The notes beneath the pieces are model-generated. The model ran no database searches and was not told where the DNA came from. It saw nothing but the letters and a program-made list of their open reading frames with translations. Below are positions 8,044-15,697 of a stretch of DNA of 51,464 bases, one piece after another (the stretch's first letter is position 1; each line of letters opens with the position of its first letter). This DNA comes from F23-B02 sp045599385 (GTDB taxonomy: Bacteria; Bacillota; Clostridia; Oscillospirales; Oscillospiraceae). Location: positions 1-51,464 of the forward strand of contig JAZRVW010000005.1 of NCBI GenBank assembly GCA_045599385.1. The letters run 5' to 3'. A program made the position numbers and the translations under genes.

Positions 8044-8864
8044 GCGGAAAACTTTATCTTGTGGGCACACCCATAGGCAACCTCGGCGATTTTTCGCCCC
8101 GCGCAGTCGAAACCCTTGAAAGCGTGGATTTCATCGCTGCCGAGGACACACGCGTTACGCTGAAGCTTCTCAACCATTTTGAGATACGCAAGCCCATGGT
8201 GAGCTATTTTGAGCACAACAAATACGCCTCGGGCGCAAAAATTTTCGCACGCATCGAGGCAGGTGAAACCTGCGCCCTCGTTACCGATGCGGGTATGCCC
8301 GCCATCTCCGACCCGGGCGAAGACATTGTGCGTATGTGCGCCGAAAACGGCATTGAGGTTGTAACCGTACCCGGTCCCTCGGCGCTCATCTCCGCCATTG
8401 CGCTTTCGGCGCTTCCCACGCAGCGCTTCTGCTTTGAGGGCTTCCTTTCCACCTCGAATAGAAGCCGCCGCGAGCATCTTGAAGGTCTCCGAAACGAGCG
8501 CCGCACCATGATTTTTTACGAGGCGCCCCACAAGCTCCTTCGCACCCTTGAGGACATGAAGGAGGTCTTCGGGGCAGACAGGAAAATTTCGCTCTGCCGT
8601 GAGCTTACAAAGCTTCACGAGGAAACCCTGCGCACCGATTTTGCGGGAGCCCTGGAGCACTTCACCGAAACCGCTCCAAAGGGCGAATTTGTGCTTGTCA
8701 TTGAGGGCGCACCCGAAGAGGAGAGCAGCTTTTCCATGGAGGACGCGCTGGCGCTTGTTGAAAAATATCGCGGCGAGGGTCTTTCCCATAAGGCCGCCTG
8801 CAAAAAGGCCGCCGCCGAAAGCGGCTTCAAGACAAATGAGCTTTACGATGCTTCAATAAACTGA
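8040..8864 (+). CDS. rsmI: 16S rRNA (cytidine-1402-2'-O)-methyltransferase RsmI
   Basis: This 274-residue tetrapyrrole-methylase-fold enzyme methylates the 2'-hydroxyl of C1402 in the ribosomal P site. Family motifs are YLVGTPIGNLGDFSPRA at the N-terminus, FIAAEDTRVT, ALVTDAGMPAISDPG near residue 80, and VPGPSALISAIALSALP near residue 115. A C-terminal region rich in K and A (SHKAACKKAAAESG) matches the usual DNA/RNA-binding tail. Its ATG sits inside the trmN6 stop (ATGA), so it is translationally coupled. Confidence 0.95.
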   Translation: MSGKLYLVGTPIGNLGDFSPRAVETLESVDFIAAEDTRVTLKLLNHFEIRKPMVSYFEHNKYASGAKIFARIEAGETCALVTDAGMPAISDPGEDIVRMCAENGIEVVTVPGPSALISAIALSALPTQRFCFEGFLSTSNRSRREHLEGLRNERRTMIFYEAPHKLLRTLEDMKEVFGADRKISLCRELTKLHEETLRTDFAGALEHFTETAPKGEFVLVIEGAPEEESSFSMEDALALVEKYRGEGLSHKAACKKAAAESGFKTNELYDASIN

Positions 8865-8880
8865 ATTTTTGTATAAACAG

Positions 8881-8916
8881 AAAGCACCGCCAATACACTG
8901 TATTGACGGTGCTTTT
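8881..8916 (+). terminator. rsmI terminator
   Basis: Sixteen-base arms 8881-8896/8900-8915 pair with a single C-A mismatch and end in a T run on the plus strand. Confidence 0.85.
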
Positions 8917-8930
8917 ATGTTCGGGGAACG

Positions 8931-8960
8931 AAAAACGCAGTCTTCACGACTGCGTTTTTT
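8931..8960 (-). terminator. abrB terminator (bidirectional)
   Basis: A 12-bp stem aaaaacgcagtc/gactgcgttttt (8931-8942/8948-8959) lies just past the abrB stop. Confidence 0.85.
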
Positions 8961-8965
8961 CATTA

Positions 8966-9211
8966 TCAGACCTTTTCTTTAAGACGCTTGATACACTCGG
9001 GGCAGACGTTCTTTCCCTTGTAGCTTACGATGCCCTTGGTGCTGCTGCAGAAAATGCACGCGGGGTGGTACTTGTGAAGAATGATGTTGTCACCCTCAAC
9101 AAAGATTTCCAGCGCATCGCGCTCTGCAATATCAAGCGTGCGGCGAAGCTCAATGGGAAGGACTATACGTCCGAGCTCGTCTACCTTTCTGACAATTCCG
9201 GTAGATTTCAT
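8966..9211 (-). CDS. abrB: AbrB-family transition-state regulator with C-terminal zinc-ribbon cysteines
   Basis: This 81-residue DNA-binding protein opens with MKSTGIVRKVDELGRIVLP, near-identical to the N-terminal swapped-hairpin DNA-binding domain of Bacillus AbrB/SpoVT. AbrB represses post-exponential genes, including early sporulation functions. Unlike Bacillus AbrB, the C-terminal half has CIFC (about 53-56) and CPEC (about 71-74), which look like a small zinc-binding oligomerisation module, a variant frequent in Clostridia. It is read divergently from spmA and has a strong sigmaA promoter at 9271-9298. Confidence 0.9.
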   Translation of the reverse strand: MKSTGIVRKVDELGRIVLPIELRRTLDIAERDALEIFVEGDNIILHKYHPACIFCSSTKGIVSYKGKNVCPECIKRLKEKV

Positions 9212-9270
9212 ACGTTTTCTCTCTTCTCTTTCTTTTGGGAAAAATTCATCAACGCTAAACTTTGAAGTAA

Positions 9271-9298
9271 TTATACCAAATGAATATTCAAAGTCAAC
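9271..9298 (-). promoter_or_regulatory. SigmaA promoter of abrB
   Basis: On the minus strand, TTGACT (9293-9298) and TATAAT (9271-9276) are separated by 16 bp, leaving about a 50-base leader before the abrB start. Confidence 0.75.
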
Positions 9299-9379
9299 CT
9301 GTCGGAATGATTATCCACATTTTTGTATCAATTGTACAAAACGGTGCATGTGGTAACATACATTTTTGAGGTTAATTAA

Positions 9380-9958
9380 ATGATGTTGAGCTTGTTTTGG
9401 TTAACATTTATTGGAATTTCGCTGTTGTTTTCACTTTTTGCAGGCACAGAGGCCGCCGTAGGAGCCGCCGCGCTTGAGGGGGCGGAAGCCGCTGTCAGCT
9501 TCACCCTGAGCATAGGCGGCGCAATCTGTCTCTGGTGCGCGGTCATGGAGCTTATGCGCGTCTGCGGCATTGCCGACGCTCTTGCAAAGGCTCTGCGTCC
9601 CGTGCTCCGACGGCTGTTCCCCGAGGCTTCGGCAAAAGATGAAATTCTTCAGCCGCTGTCCGCAAATGTCAGCGCAAATCTTCTGGGTCTCGGCAATGCC
9701 GCAACGCCCGTGGGAATCAAGGCGGCGCAGGGCATGGCGGCACTCGGCGAACGTGGCGTTGCCTCAGATGAGCTGTGCAGGCTCGTTGTTCTGAACACCG
9801 CGTCAATTCAGCTTCTGCCCACAACCATTGCCGCAATCCGTTCCGCAGAGGGCGCCGCCGTTCCCTTTGACATTCTGCCTGCCGTGTGGATAAGCTCAGC
9901 CGTGTCCGTAATTGCCGGACTTGCGGCGGCGAGGTTCATGGAGAAGCGGAAGCGATGA
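9380..9958 (+). CDS. spmA: Spore maturation protein SpmA
   Basis: This 192-residue polytopic membrane protein is needed with SpmB for full spore-core dehydration and heat resistance in Bacillus. It has an N-terminal helix, then the nucleoside-transporter gate-like region. The conserved signature SANVSANLLGLGNAATPVGIKA is near residues 90-111 and VVLNTASIQLLPTT near residue 134. Length agrees with the family. GAGG at 9367-9370 precedes ATG 9380 by 9 bases; a second ATG follows at once. It overlaps spmB by 4 bases. Confidence 0.95.
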   Translation: MMLSLFWLTFIGISLLFSLFAGTEAAVGAAALEGAEAAVSFTLSIGGAICLWCAVMELMRVCGIADALAKALRPVLRRLFPEASAKDEILQPLSANVSANLLGLGNAATPVGIKAAQGMAALGERGVASDELCRLVVLNTASIQLLPTTIAAIRSAEGAAVPFDILPAVWISSAVSVIAGLAAARFMEKRKR

Positions 9959-10476
9959 GCCTTTTTCTCACGCTTGCCGTTCCGCTTATCCTGCTTTTCG
10001 TGGGACTGTGCGCGGTTATTAAGGGCGTTGACATCTTCCCCGCCATGACCAAAGGCGCTCTTGATGGGCTGAAAACAGTCAAGGATATGTTTCCCGCTCT
10101 GATTGTGCTTTTCCCCGCCATATATATGCTTCGCGCCTCTGGCGCCCTTGACGCGTTTTCAGACGTTCTGAGACCTTTTTTCGCTTTTCTCGGGATTCCG
10201 TCCGAGGTTGCTCCGCTTGCGCTTCTGCGGCCTGTCAGCGGCAGTGCGGCAACCGCTGCCGCCGCCGACATAATTCGCACCGCAGGGGCGGATTCTCTCG
10301 TGGGGCGCACAGCGGCGGTGATGATGGGCTCAAGCGAAACAACCCTTTACGTCATTGCCGTGTATTTCGGTGCGGCAAAGATAAAAGACACCCGTCACGC
10401 AATCCCCGCGGCGCTATGCGCAGACGCGGCGGTGTTCCTCATGTCCGCATGGATTTGCCGTCTGCTTTACGGGTAG
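9955..10476 (+). CDS. spmB: Spore maturation protein SpmB
   Basis: This 173-residue membrane protein is the partner of SpmA. Recognisable family motifs are VIKGVDIFPAMTKGALDGL at about residues 20-38, LRPVSGSAATAAAADI near residue 93, and MMGSSETTLYVIAVYFGAA near residue 120. About five hydrophobic segments are seen. The start codon lies within the spmA stop (ATGA), showing coupling. The pair is followed by a metal-ion transporter gene after 43 bases with no terminator between. Confidence 0.95.
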   Translation: MSLFLTLAVPLILLFVGLCAVIKGVDIFPAMTKGALDGLKTVKDMFPALIVLFPAIYMLRASGALDAFSDVLRPFFAFLGIPSEVAPLALLRPVSGSAATAAAADIIRTAGADSLVGRTAAVMMGSSETTLYVIAVYFGAAKIKDTRHAIPAALCADAAVFLMSAWICRLLYG

Positions 10477-10519
10477 CAACGTGCGGCTCACCGGCATATC
10501 ATGTGTCGGGTGAGTTTCA

Positions 10520-11266
10520 TTGAATTTTGTACTTATAACCGCAGGCGGTATTGCCCTTTGCAGTCTTGCGGGCGCCGTCATCGGTTTTCTTTTTGAGGAT
10601 ATACCCCCTGCCGTTGAAGATGCGGTGTCAGGCTGTGCCGCAGGCATAATGCTCTGCGCGGCGGTGCTGGGACTTGTGGTTCCGTCAATGGAGTTTTCGG
10701 GCGGCAGCGGCGCATGGCTTCCCGCCGTGGGCATTTTCTGCGGCGCGGCGTTTCTCAGCCTCATCAACCGCGCAGGTCCACGGCTTGCGGGAAGTCTTGG
10801 CATGGAAAAGGGCGACGACGCAAGCCGCAGCCGCGCTCTTGCCTTTGTTGCCGCAATCGCCATTCATCATTTCCCCGAGGGCATAGCCGCGGGTGTGAGC
10901 TTCGGCACGGGTGACCTTTCCGACGCCGTTACCGTTGTAAGCGGCATTGCCTTTCAGAACATTCCCGAGGGCATGATAATCATTCCTCCTCTGCTCAAAA
11001 ACGGAACTGGCAGAAGGCGTGCCGCAGTCATTGCGTTTTTCTCGGGCGCGGTTGAGGTGCTGGGCGTTTTTTTCGGATACTTTGCAATCACGCTTTCCAC
11101 CGCAATTCTGCCATTTGCCCTTGCCTTTGCCGCAGGTACGATGCTTTATGTTATTGTTGACGACATGGTGCCTCAGACACATCTCCGGCAAAGCGGCAGG
11201 CTTTCAACCTATATGCTTCTGCTGGGCTTCTGTCTTATGCTGGTCATCAATTTCTTTTTCGATTGA
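10520..11266 (+). CDS. ZIP-family divalent metal transporter
   Basis: This 248-residue transporter has about seven to eight membrane helices. The two ZIP metal-site motifs are clear: HHFPEG in AIAIHHFPEGIAAG (about 115) and the QNIPEG variant in IAFQNIPEGMII (about 147). A short D/S/R-rich cytoplasmic loop separates helices 3 and 4. It would import Zn2+ or a related divalent ion. The start is taken as TTG 10520, with GGGTGAG a few bases before it; the exact start is less certain than the rest. Co-transcription with spmAB is likely because no terminator separates them. Confidence 0.88.
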   Translation: MNFVLITAGGIALCSLAGAVIGFLFEDIPPAVEDAVSGCAAGIMLCAAVLGLVVPSMEFSGGSGAWLPAVGIFCGAAFLSLINRAGPRLAGSLGMEKGDDASRSRALAFVAAIAIHHFPEGIAAGVSFGTGDLSDAVTVVSGIAFQNIPEGMIIIPPLLKNGTGRRRAAVIAFFSGAVEVLGVFFGYFAITLSTAILPFALAFAAGTMLYVIVDDMVPQTHLRQSGRLSTYMLLLGFCLMLVINFFFD

Positions 11267-11272
11267 ACGCAG

Positions 11273-11316
11273 AAAGACCGTTCCTATGGATAATGCGCCA
11301 TAGGAACGGTCTTTTT
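11273..11316 (+). terminator. Terminator shared by the ZIP transporter and a tiny minus-strand gene
   Basis: A perfect 17-bp stem (11273-11289/11298-11314) with T run 11312-11316 on the plus strand and A run before it for the opposite direction. Confidence 0.9.
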
Positions 11317-11380
11317 ATCTGTCACTGGGGCCCGGGTCATAGTCCCCGTAGATAAAATCATCAATGTCCGTATTCATCAT
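11315..11380 (-). CDS. Tiny acidic ORF, 21 residues
   Basis: The peptide is MMNTDIDDFIYGDYDPGPSDR. It is strongly acidic (six D) with a Pro/Gly-rich end and has no family I recognise. Support as a gene: an AGAGGTGAT ribosome binding site directly upstream, a terminator overlapping its stop (11273-11316), and an upstream palindrome gcacatac-attca-gtatatgc at 11398-11418 that could be an operator or part of a promoter. It could instead be a chance ORF in a small untranslated RNA. Confidence 0.4.
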   Translation of the reverse strand: MMNTDIDDFIYGDYDPGPSDR

Positions 11381-11445
11381 ATCACCTCTGGTTAATCGCA
11401 CATACATTCAGTATATGCGGGAGAGGCGGGATTAATGATTGAAGA

Positions 11446-12285
11446 TTATACCTCTTTAAGCGTTATGCACACAAGCTCGGGGCGGTTGAACAGACGGGGA
11501 ACGGAAACGGAATTTCCGAGTCCTCTGGAAACAACAAGCTCGTAGCCGCCGCAATCGTAAATGCCGCCGTCATAATCGGGAAACAGCGTTCTGTCGGTGC
11601 TGATGAGACCGCCGATGCCCGGCAGACGAATAAGACCGCCGTGGGCGTGGCCGCACAAAATCAGGTCAACGGGCAGGTCGGGATATTCCTCCGCCCAGTA
11701 GTTTCTGTGTCCGAGAAGCACGGTGTATTCATCGGGAAGCTCTCCGCGGAGCGTTTCCGCAACCTCGTCAGGCGTCGCCATTTCCTCCCAGCCGTTCGGA
11801 TCCTCAACCCCCGCAAGAACAATGCGTTCTCCGCCGCGCTCAAGCGTCAGGTATTCATTTTTCAGATAAGTCACACCGAAGCGGTCAAAATAAGCGCAGA
11901 GCGCCTCAAGCTGTCCCGAGGCAAACTCGTGGTTGCCGCTTACGAAGTAAACGGGCGCAATTCCCTCAATCGCTTCAAGCAGCGCCTCCACATTTGAAAG
12001 CTGCTCTTCTCCGGTTATTATATCCCCGGTTATCGCGATTATGTCGGGCTTCTGCGCGCGCACCTTTTCCGCAAGCTCTTCCGCAAAATCTGCTCCGTGG
12101 AAATCTGAAATCTGCACTATTTTAAAGCCGTCAAACGCCGCGGGAAGCCTGCTGCTTGAGACCGTGTAAGATGTAACCTGTATATTCACGGCGCTGTCAT
12201 ACACGAAAAATGCCAGCAGCGCAGCCGCTATGAGCAGAACTATTAAGCCTCTGCCGCGTTTCTTTTTGCGTTTTTTCAAATTCAT
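11446..12285 (-). CDS. Membrane-anchored metallophosphoesterase (YaeI/YkuE-like)
   Basis: This 279-residue enzyme has a basic N-terminus and one transmembrane helix (about residues 13-31), so the catalytic domain faces outside. Calcineurin-like motifs are present: QISDFHG, ITGDIITG, GNHEF, and the late GHAHGG. Relatives of this anchored type act on lipid or nucleotide phosphoesters, such as lipid A-like pyrophosphate hydrolases; the substrate here is unknown. The start is taken as ATG 12285, giving K-rich residues before the helix. The GGAGG lies only one base upstream of it, which is unusually close; GTG 12318 is an alternative. Confidence 0.85.
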   Translation of the reverse strand: MNLKKRKKKRGRGLIVLLIAAALLAFFVYDSAVNIQVTSYTVSSSRLPAAFDGFKIVQISDFHGADFAEELAEKVRAQKPDIIAITGDIITGEEQLSNVEALLEAIEGIAPVYFVSGNHEFASGQLEALCAYFDRFGVTYLKNEYLTLERGGERIVLAGVEDPNGWEEMATPDEVAETLRGELPDEYTVLLGHRNYWAEEYPDLPVDLILCGHAHGGLIRLPGIGGLISTDRTLFPDYDGGIYDCGGYELVVSRGLGNSVSVPRLFNRPELVCITLKEV

Positions 12286-12408
12286 GCCTCCGCCAATAGA
12301 TGTCTGCAATTGTAGCACAGCAGGTCTGAAAGTTCAACTTATCATCAGCATCAACAGCTTTTCCACCGTCTGTCCGTCGGAAAAAGCCGATTTTTGTTGT
12401 TATTTGAC

Positions 12409-12426
12409 GCTGCAAAAATTTGCAGC
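12409..12426. promoter_or_regulatory. 18-bp palindrome upstream of the foldase promoter
   Basis: gctgcaaa-aa-tttgcagc is a perfect 8-bp inverted repeat seven bases before the -35 box at 12433. Its position suits an operator, or it may end the opposing phosphoesterase region. Confidence 0.4.
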
Positions 12427-12432
12427 TTGCTA

Positions 12433-12461
12433 TTGAAAGAATTAATATGTTGAGTTATAAT
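12433..12461 (+). promoter_or_regulatory. SigmaA promoter of the foldase gene
   Basis: TTGAAA (12433-12438) and TATAAT (12456-12461) are spaced 17 bp. The roughly 75-base leader contains a GC-rich hairpin (gcggtgt/acaccgc, between about 12480 and 12510). Confidence 0.8.
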
Positions 12462-12543
12462 TAAACATCTATGTACGCCGGCGGTGTACTTAAGCGGAGC
12501 ATAACACCGCGACCGCCGCACAAAAGAAAAGGATGATACTTTT

Positions 12544-13863
12544 ATGAGCGCTTCTACCGAAAGAAAAAACCGCATCGCTGCCAAGGCTGACGGCACCCAC
12601 AAGAAAACCATTGCCGCACAGAAGGAAGCCGAAAAGCAGAGAAAAGACAAAATCAAATGGACCGTTGTCGGTGTCATTATCTTTTTGTTCATCGCCATCA
12701 TTATCTATCTGAACACCGGTATGTTCTACAGAAATACCACCGCAGTTTCCATTGACATTGAAGAATATGAAACCGACACGGTTACAATTCCCGCGCAGTC
12801 CGTCGATTTTTCCATTGCGCAGGTAAATTACGTGTTCCGTACCAGCTACAACAACTTTGTCAACCAGTACGGCGGCATGGCAATGTATTTCGGTCTTGAT
12901 ACCACCAAGTCCCTCAAGAGCCAGCCCTGCTCCTTCACCATGAGTGCAGAAGAGGTCGACGAGGATTACACCTGGTATGACTACTTCATGGAACAGACCG
13001 TCGGACAGCTTCAGCAGTTTGCAATCCTCAAGGCCTATGCCGATGCTGCAGGCATTGAGCTTACCGATGAGGACAACGCCGCTATCGACGAAAGCGTTAA
13101 GTCCTTTGTCGAAAGCGCAGAGGCAGCCGACGCTTCCCTTTCCCAGTATTACGGCAAGGGCTTCAACGAAGATGTCCTCCGCAGCGTTCTTGAGCTGGGC
13201 TATCTTGCAGACGAAGTCAGCAACAGCATCGCAGATTCTAAAGATTATTCCGCAGCGGAAATCACCGCACACTACGCCGAAATCGCCGACGATTACGATT
13301 ACTACAGCTACAACTTCTATCTTGTTGAGGCTGAAACCGGAGTTGCAGAGGACGGCATGACCCCCGTACCCGCCACCGATGAGGCAATGGCAACAGCCGA
13401 GGAAGCCGCAAACAAGATTATGAACGCCGTCGAAGCAGGCGACCTTGAGGGTGCCGTTATCGCTGTTTTGGGCGAGGACGTTGTTCCCCAGCATGACGAG
13501 GCCGTTGAGGGCGTTGCCGAGGAAGGCCATGTCCACACCGCTTCCACTGCCGCCGAAAACGTTCAGGGTATTAATCTTGAGCCCGCACTTGCCGAGTGGC
13601 TCAAGAGCGAAAACCGTCAGGAAGGCGACATTGAGGTCGTGAAGGCAGACGGTGTCGGGTTCTACGTTGTAATCTTCTCCGAGCGCCACACTGAAACCGG
13701 CGTTACCGAAGAATCCGAGGGCGCTCCCTACTGCGATTACATTGCAGAGAAGACTCTCCGTGATAACCTTGTCAGCGACTGGAACACCACTGTTTTCAAC
13801 GCAATTCTCAAGGACAGCACCGCCGACCAGAAGTTCGGTGCAAGATACGTTTCCGCTACGTAA
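12544..13863 (+). CDS. Membrane-anchored SurA/PrsA-like foldase
   Basis: This 439-residue protein has a K-rich cytoplasmic N-terminus, one transmembrane helix (about residues 40-59) and a large extracytoplasmic part. Features of the trigger-factor/SurA chaperone type are visible: VDFSIAQVNYVFRTSYNNFV, long acidic helices, then a parvulin-like C-terminal segment (LEPALAEWLKSENRQEGD and VGFYVVIFSERH). It probably assists folding of secreted proteins, with prolyl-isomerase activity uncertain because the PPIase core looks degenerate and carries an EGHVHT insertion. Codon use is more biased than in the neighbours (GAC, AAG, TTC), consistent with high expression. It has its own promoter and terminator. 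Confidence 0.75.
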   Translation: MSASTERKNRIAAKADGTHKKTIAAQKEAEKQRKDKIKWTVVGVIIFLFIAIIIYLNTGMFYRNTTAVSIDIEEYETDTVTIPAQSVDFSIAQVNYVFRTSYNNFVNQYGGMAMYFGLDTTKSLKSQPCSFTMSAEEVDEDYTWYDYFMEQTVGQLQQFAILKAYADAAGIELTDEDNAAIDESVKSFVESAEAADASLSQYYGKGFNEDVLRSVLELGYLADEVSNSIADSKDYSAAEITAHYAEIADDYDYYSYNFYLVEAETGVAEDGMTPVPATDEAMATAEEAANKIMNAVEAGDLEGAVIAVLGEDVVPQHDEAVEGVAEEGHVHTASTAAENVQGINLEPALAEWLKSENRQEGDIEVVKADGVGFYVVIFSERHTETGVTEESEGAPYCDYIAEKTLRDNLVSDWNTTVFNAILKDSTADQKFGARYVSAT

Positions 13864-13870
13864 CAGAATT

Positions 13871-13897
13871 AAAAAGGCCGCCGACGGCGGCCTTTTT
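13871..13897 (+). terminator. Foldase terminator
   Basis: A ggccgcc/ggcggcc stem with flanking A and T tracts (13871-13897) lies between the foldase stop and tcdA. Confidence 0.85.
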
Positions 13898-13908
13898 TGG
13901 TGAAAAGA

Positions 13909-14616
13909 ATGGACGAAAGAACTCTTCGCGCACGCATGCTGCTGGGTGCGCAGGCAATGGAAAAACTGAAACGCAGCCACGTTGCCGTTTTCGGTCTGGG
14001 CGGTGTGGGCTCATGGTGTGCCGAGGCGCTTGTGCGCAGCGGTGTGGGCAGAATAACCGTCATTGACCGCGACACCGTGGGAGAAAGCAACTTAAACCGC
14101 CAGCTCATTGCAACGGAAAACACCGTCGGTCTTCCCAAGGCGGAGGTCATGAAGGCGAGGCTTCTTGAGATAAATCCCGACCTTGAGGTCACCGCAATCT
14201 GCGCCCATTACGACGCGGAGCATCGCGGGGATTTCTTTGCCGATTATGATTTCATAGTGGACGCAATCGACCTTGTTTCCTGCAAAATCGACCTTATTAT
14301 GACGGCGCTTGAGCGTGGTATTCCCATTGTTTCCTCTCTGGGTACGGGCAACAAGAAGGACGCATCACAGCTTACGCTGTGCGACATAAAGAAGACCAGC
14401 GGCTGTCCTCTGGCAAGGGTAATGCGCAGGGAATTGCGCGCAAGAGGCGTTGAGCATCTTGACGTTGTGTTTTCACCTGAGGAGGCCATGGAATGTGAGC
14501 AGTCCGAAGCTCCTCCCCCGGGACGCAGGAGCGTTCCCGGTTCGCTGGTATGGGTACCTGCCACCGCAGGCATGCTGCTTTGTCAGCACGTTGTGCTGTC
14601 ACTCACAAGGGCATAA
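13909..14616 (+). CDS. tcdA: tRNA threonylcarbamoyladenosine dehydratase TcdA
   Basis: This 235-residue E1-like ThiF/MoeB-fold enzyme cyclises t6A37 in tRNA using ATP. The nucleotide motif is VAVFGLGGVGSWCAEALVRSG near residues 26-46. It is followed by DRDTVGESNLNRQ with the arginine finger, KAEVMKARL, and DAIDLVSCKIDLI. The family-specific tail SEAPPPGRRSVPGSLVWVPATAG is clear. The start is ATG 13909 with GGTGA six bases upstream; TTG 13897 would place the start inside the previous terminator. Confidence 0.9.
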   Translation: MDERTLRARMLLGAQAMEKLKRSHVAVFGLGGVGSWCAEALVRSGVGRITVIDRDTVGESNLNRQLIATENTVGLPKAEVMKARLLEINPDLEVTAICAHYDAEHRGDFFADYDFIVDAIDLVSCKIDLIMTALERGIPIVSSLGTGNKKDASQLTLCDIKKTSGCPLARVMRRELRARGVEHLDVVFSPEEAMECEQSEAPPPGRRSVPGSLVWVPATAGMLLCQHVVLSLTRA

Positions 14617-14647
14617 AAAAAGGAACACCCTTGGGTGTTCCTTTTTT
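14615..14647. terminator. Bidirectional terminator between tcdA and a tiny minus-strand gene
   Basis: Arms 14615-14630/14633-14647 (core ggaacaccc/gggtgttcc) with A and T runs on both sides serve the converging genes. Confidence 0.85.
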
Positions 14648-14655
14648 ATCGGCCA

Positions 14656-14778
14656 TTATTTGCCGTACTGCTCAACAACTTTTATAATTGCGTCAAAGAT
14701 TGCAATTTCCTTAAAATCGCCCTTCCAGAAAAGAACGTTCTGAACCTGTTCGAGAATGAAAACCAGTGCGTCAGTCAT
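14656..14778 (-). CDS. Small amphipathic protein, 40 residues
   Basis: The reading frame starts MTDALVFILEQVQN, has a central FWKGDFKE and ends VVEQYGK. Two amphipathic helices (about 3-17 and 24-37) are broken by the charged FWKGDFKE turn. I do not recognise the family. Support: GAAGGGA nine bases before the ATG, a terminator right after the stop, and an elaborately folded leader (14793-14871) directly upstream. It could be a small membrane-associated peptide, a toxin or signal, or a leader peptide for the RNA. Confidence 0.5.
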   Translation of the reverse strand: MTDALVFILEQVQNVLFWKGDFKEIAIFDAIIKVVEQYGK

Positions 14779-14792
14779 TTAATTATTTCCCT

Positions 14793-14871
14793 TCAAAAGA
14801 TGTTTTTTGAGAGGCCGATACATGATGGTGTGGAAATAGTCATGTTTGTTTTTTCAACAAGCGTCGGCCTC
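14793..14871 (-). ncRNA. Compact three-way-junction RNA upstream of the 40-residue gene
   Basis: Four helices tile the segment with almost no gaps: P1 14864-14871/14811-14818 (gaggccga/tcggcctc, 8 bp), P2 14856-14860/14846-14850 (5 bp, GAAAA loop), P3 14840-14845/14820-14825 (6 bp, 14-base loop), and P4 14805-14810/14793-14798 (6 bp), which ends beside the ribosome binding site. P1-P2-P3 make a tight junction. It matches no class I can name. A cis-regulatory leader is the best guess. Confidence 0.5.
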
Positions 14872-14931
14872 AAGCCGCTCACCTATATAGACGGAGAAAA
14901 TTTTTATACGTTTCACAATTTTTAAAAATTC

Positions 14932-14960
14932 TTGCAGATATCGGTCTCATAGGTTATAAT
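14932..14960 (+). promoter_or_regulatory. SigmaA promoter of tRNA-Pro
   Basis: TTGCAG (14932-14937) and TATAAT (14955-14960) are separated by 17 bp, 28 bases before the tRNA. Confidence 0.8.
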
Positions 14961-14988
14961 AAGCAGGCGAAATTCATTTTTCATATAT

Positions 14989-15064
14989 CCGGGTGTGGCC
15001 CAGTTGGTAGGGCGCTTGGTTTGGGACCAAGATGCCGGGAGTTCGAGTCTCCCCACTCGGACCA
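14989..15064 (+). tRNA. tRNA-Pro (anticodon TGG)
   Basis: The acceptor stem ccgggtg pairs with cactcgg (one G-T wobble). The anticodon arm is cttgg-TTTGGGA-ccaag with anticodon TGG, reading CCN proline codons. The T arm is gggag-TTCGAGT-ctccc. The 3' CCA is encoded. It is a single-gene unit with its own promoter and terminator. Confidence 0.97.
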
Positions 15065-15108
15065 AATCAGGATTGTAATTTTTACAAAAATTGCAATCCT
15101 GATTTTTT
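15065..15108 (+). terminator. tRNA-Pro terminator
   Basis: A 19-base imperfect stem (15065-15083/15086-15104) with one G-T pair ends in TTTTTT. Confidence 0.85.
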
Positions 15109-15171
15109 ACCTAAAACGCTAAACAAACCGGGACTTATCGTGTAAAAAGAGAATGTGAAAGGGTATAGATT

Positions 15172-15675
15172 GTGGCAAATGTGATAACGGGCATCAGGCT
15201 GGTTTGTGCGCTGGTTCTAATCTTTTGCAGGACATTTTCAACATGGTTTAACGTGCTTTATATTGTTGGTGGCATAAGCGATGTCCTTGACGGGATAGCC
15301 GCAAGGCATCTCGGAAAAGAAACGAAGTTCGGCGCACAGTTTGATACAATTGCAGACATTGTTTTTACTGTGACTGTTATAATAAAAGTGGTGCCGGCGA
15401 TATCTATTCCAATGTGGTTAATCATCTGGATTGTCTGCATCGCGGTCATTAAAACCATCAACATTATCAGCGGGTTCGTTATTTATAAACGCTTCGTTTC
15501 TGAGCATACGGTTATGAATAAAATATGCGGAGTTCTTCTATTTGCGATTCCGCTTTGTATCGGTCAATTTTCGCGGCAGTCGGTTGCAGCACTGATTACT
15601 CTGATATGTGCTATAGCGACATTTGCAGCCATTCAAGAAGGACATTATATTCGCACAGGGAAAGAAATCAGTTAG
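15172..15675 (+). CDS. CDP-alcohol phosphatidyltransferase family protein
   Basis: This 167-residue membrane enzyme has about five to six helices. The family catalytic signature D-x2-D-G-x2-A-R-x8-G-x3-D-x3-D is intact in DVLDGIAARHLGKETKFGAQFDTIAD at about residues 37-62. It transfers a phosphatidyl group from CDP-diacylglycerol to a small alcohol; the acceptor cannot be decided. The start is GTG 15172 with only a weak GGG site upstream. It is visibly richer in A/T and uses more ATA/AAA-type codons than its neighbours, and it sits just after a tRNA gene, so acquisition by transfer is possible. Confidence 0.85.
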   Translation: MANVITGIRLVCALVLIFCRTFSTWFNVLYIVGGISDVLDGIAARHLGKETKFGAQFDTIADIVFTVTVIIKVVPAISIPMWLIIWIVCIAVIKTINIISGFVIYKRFVSEHTVMNKICGVLLFAIPLCIGQFSRQSVAALITLICAIATFAAIQEGHYIRTGKEIS

Positions 15676-15697
15676 AAAAATTGCAGTTTGTCGAGTC

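Noticed and set aside
9357..9364. A cataCATT box before spmA resembling a sporulation sigma -10 element
   Set aside because: A start of transcription there would leave the ribosome binding site at or upstream of the RNA 5' end.
12490..13980. Minus-strand frame of about 496 codons opposite the foldase gene
   Set aside because: Antisense shadow of the strongly biased foldase gene; it crosses a terminator and has no family features.
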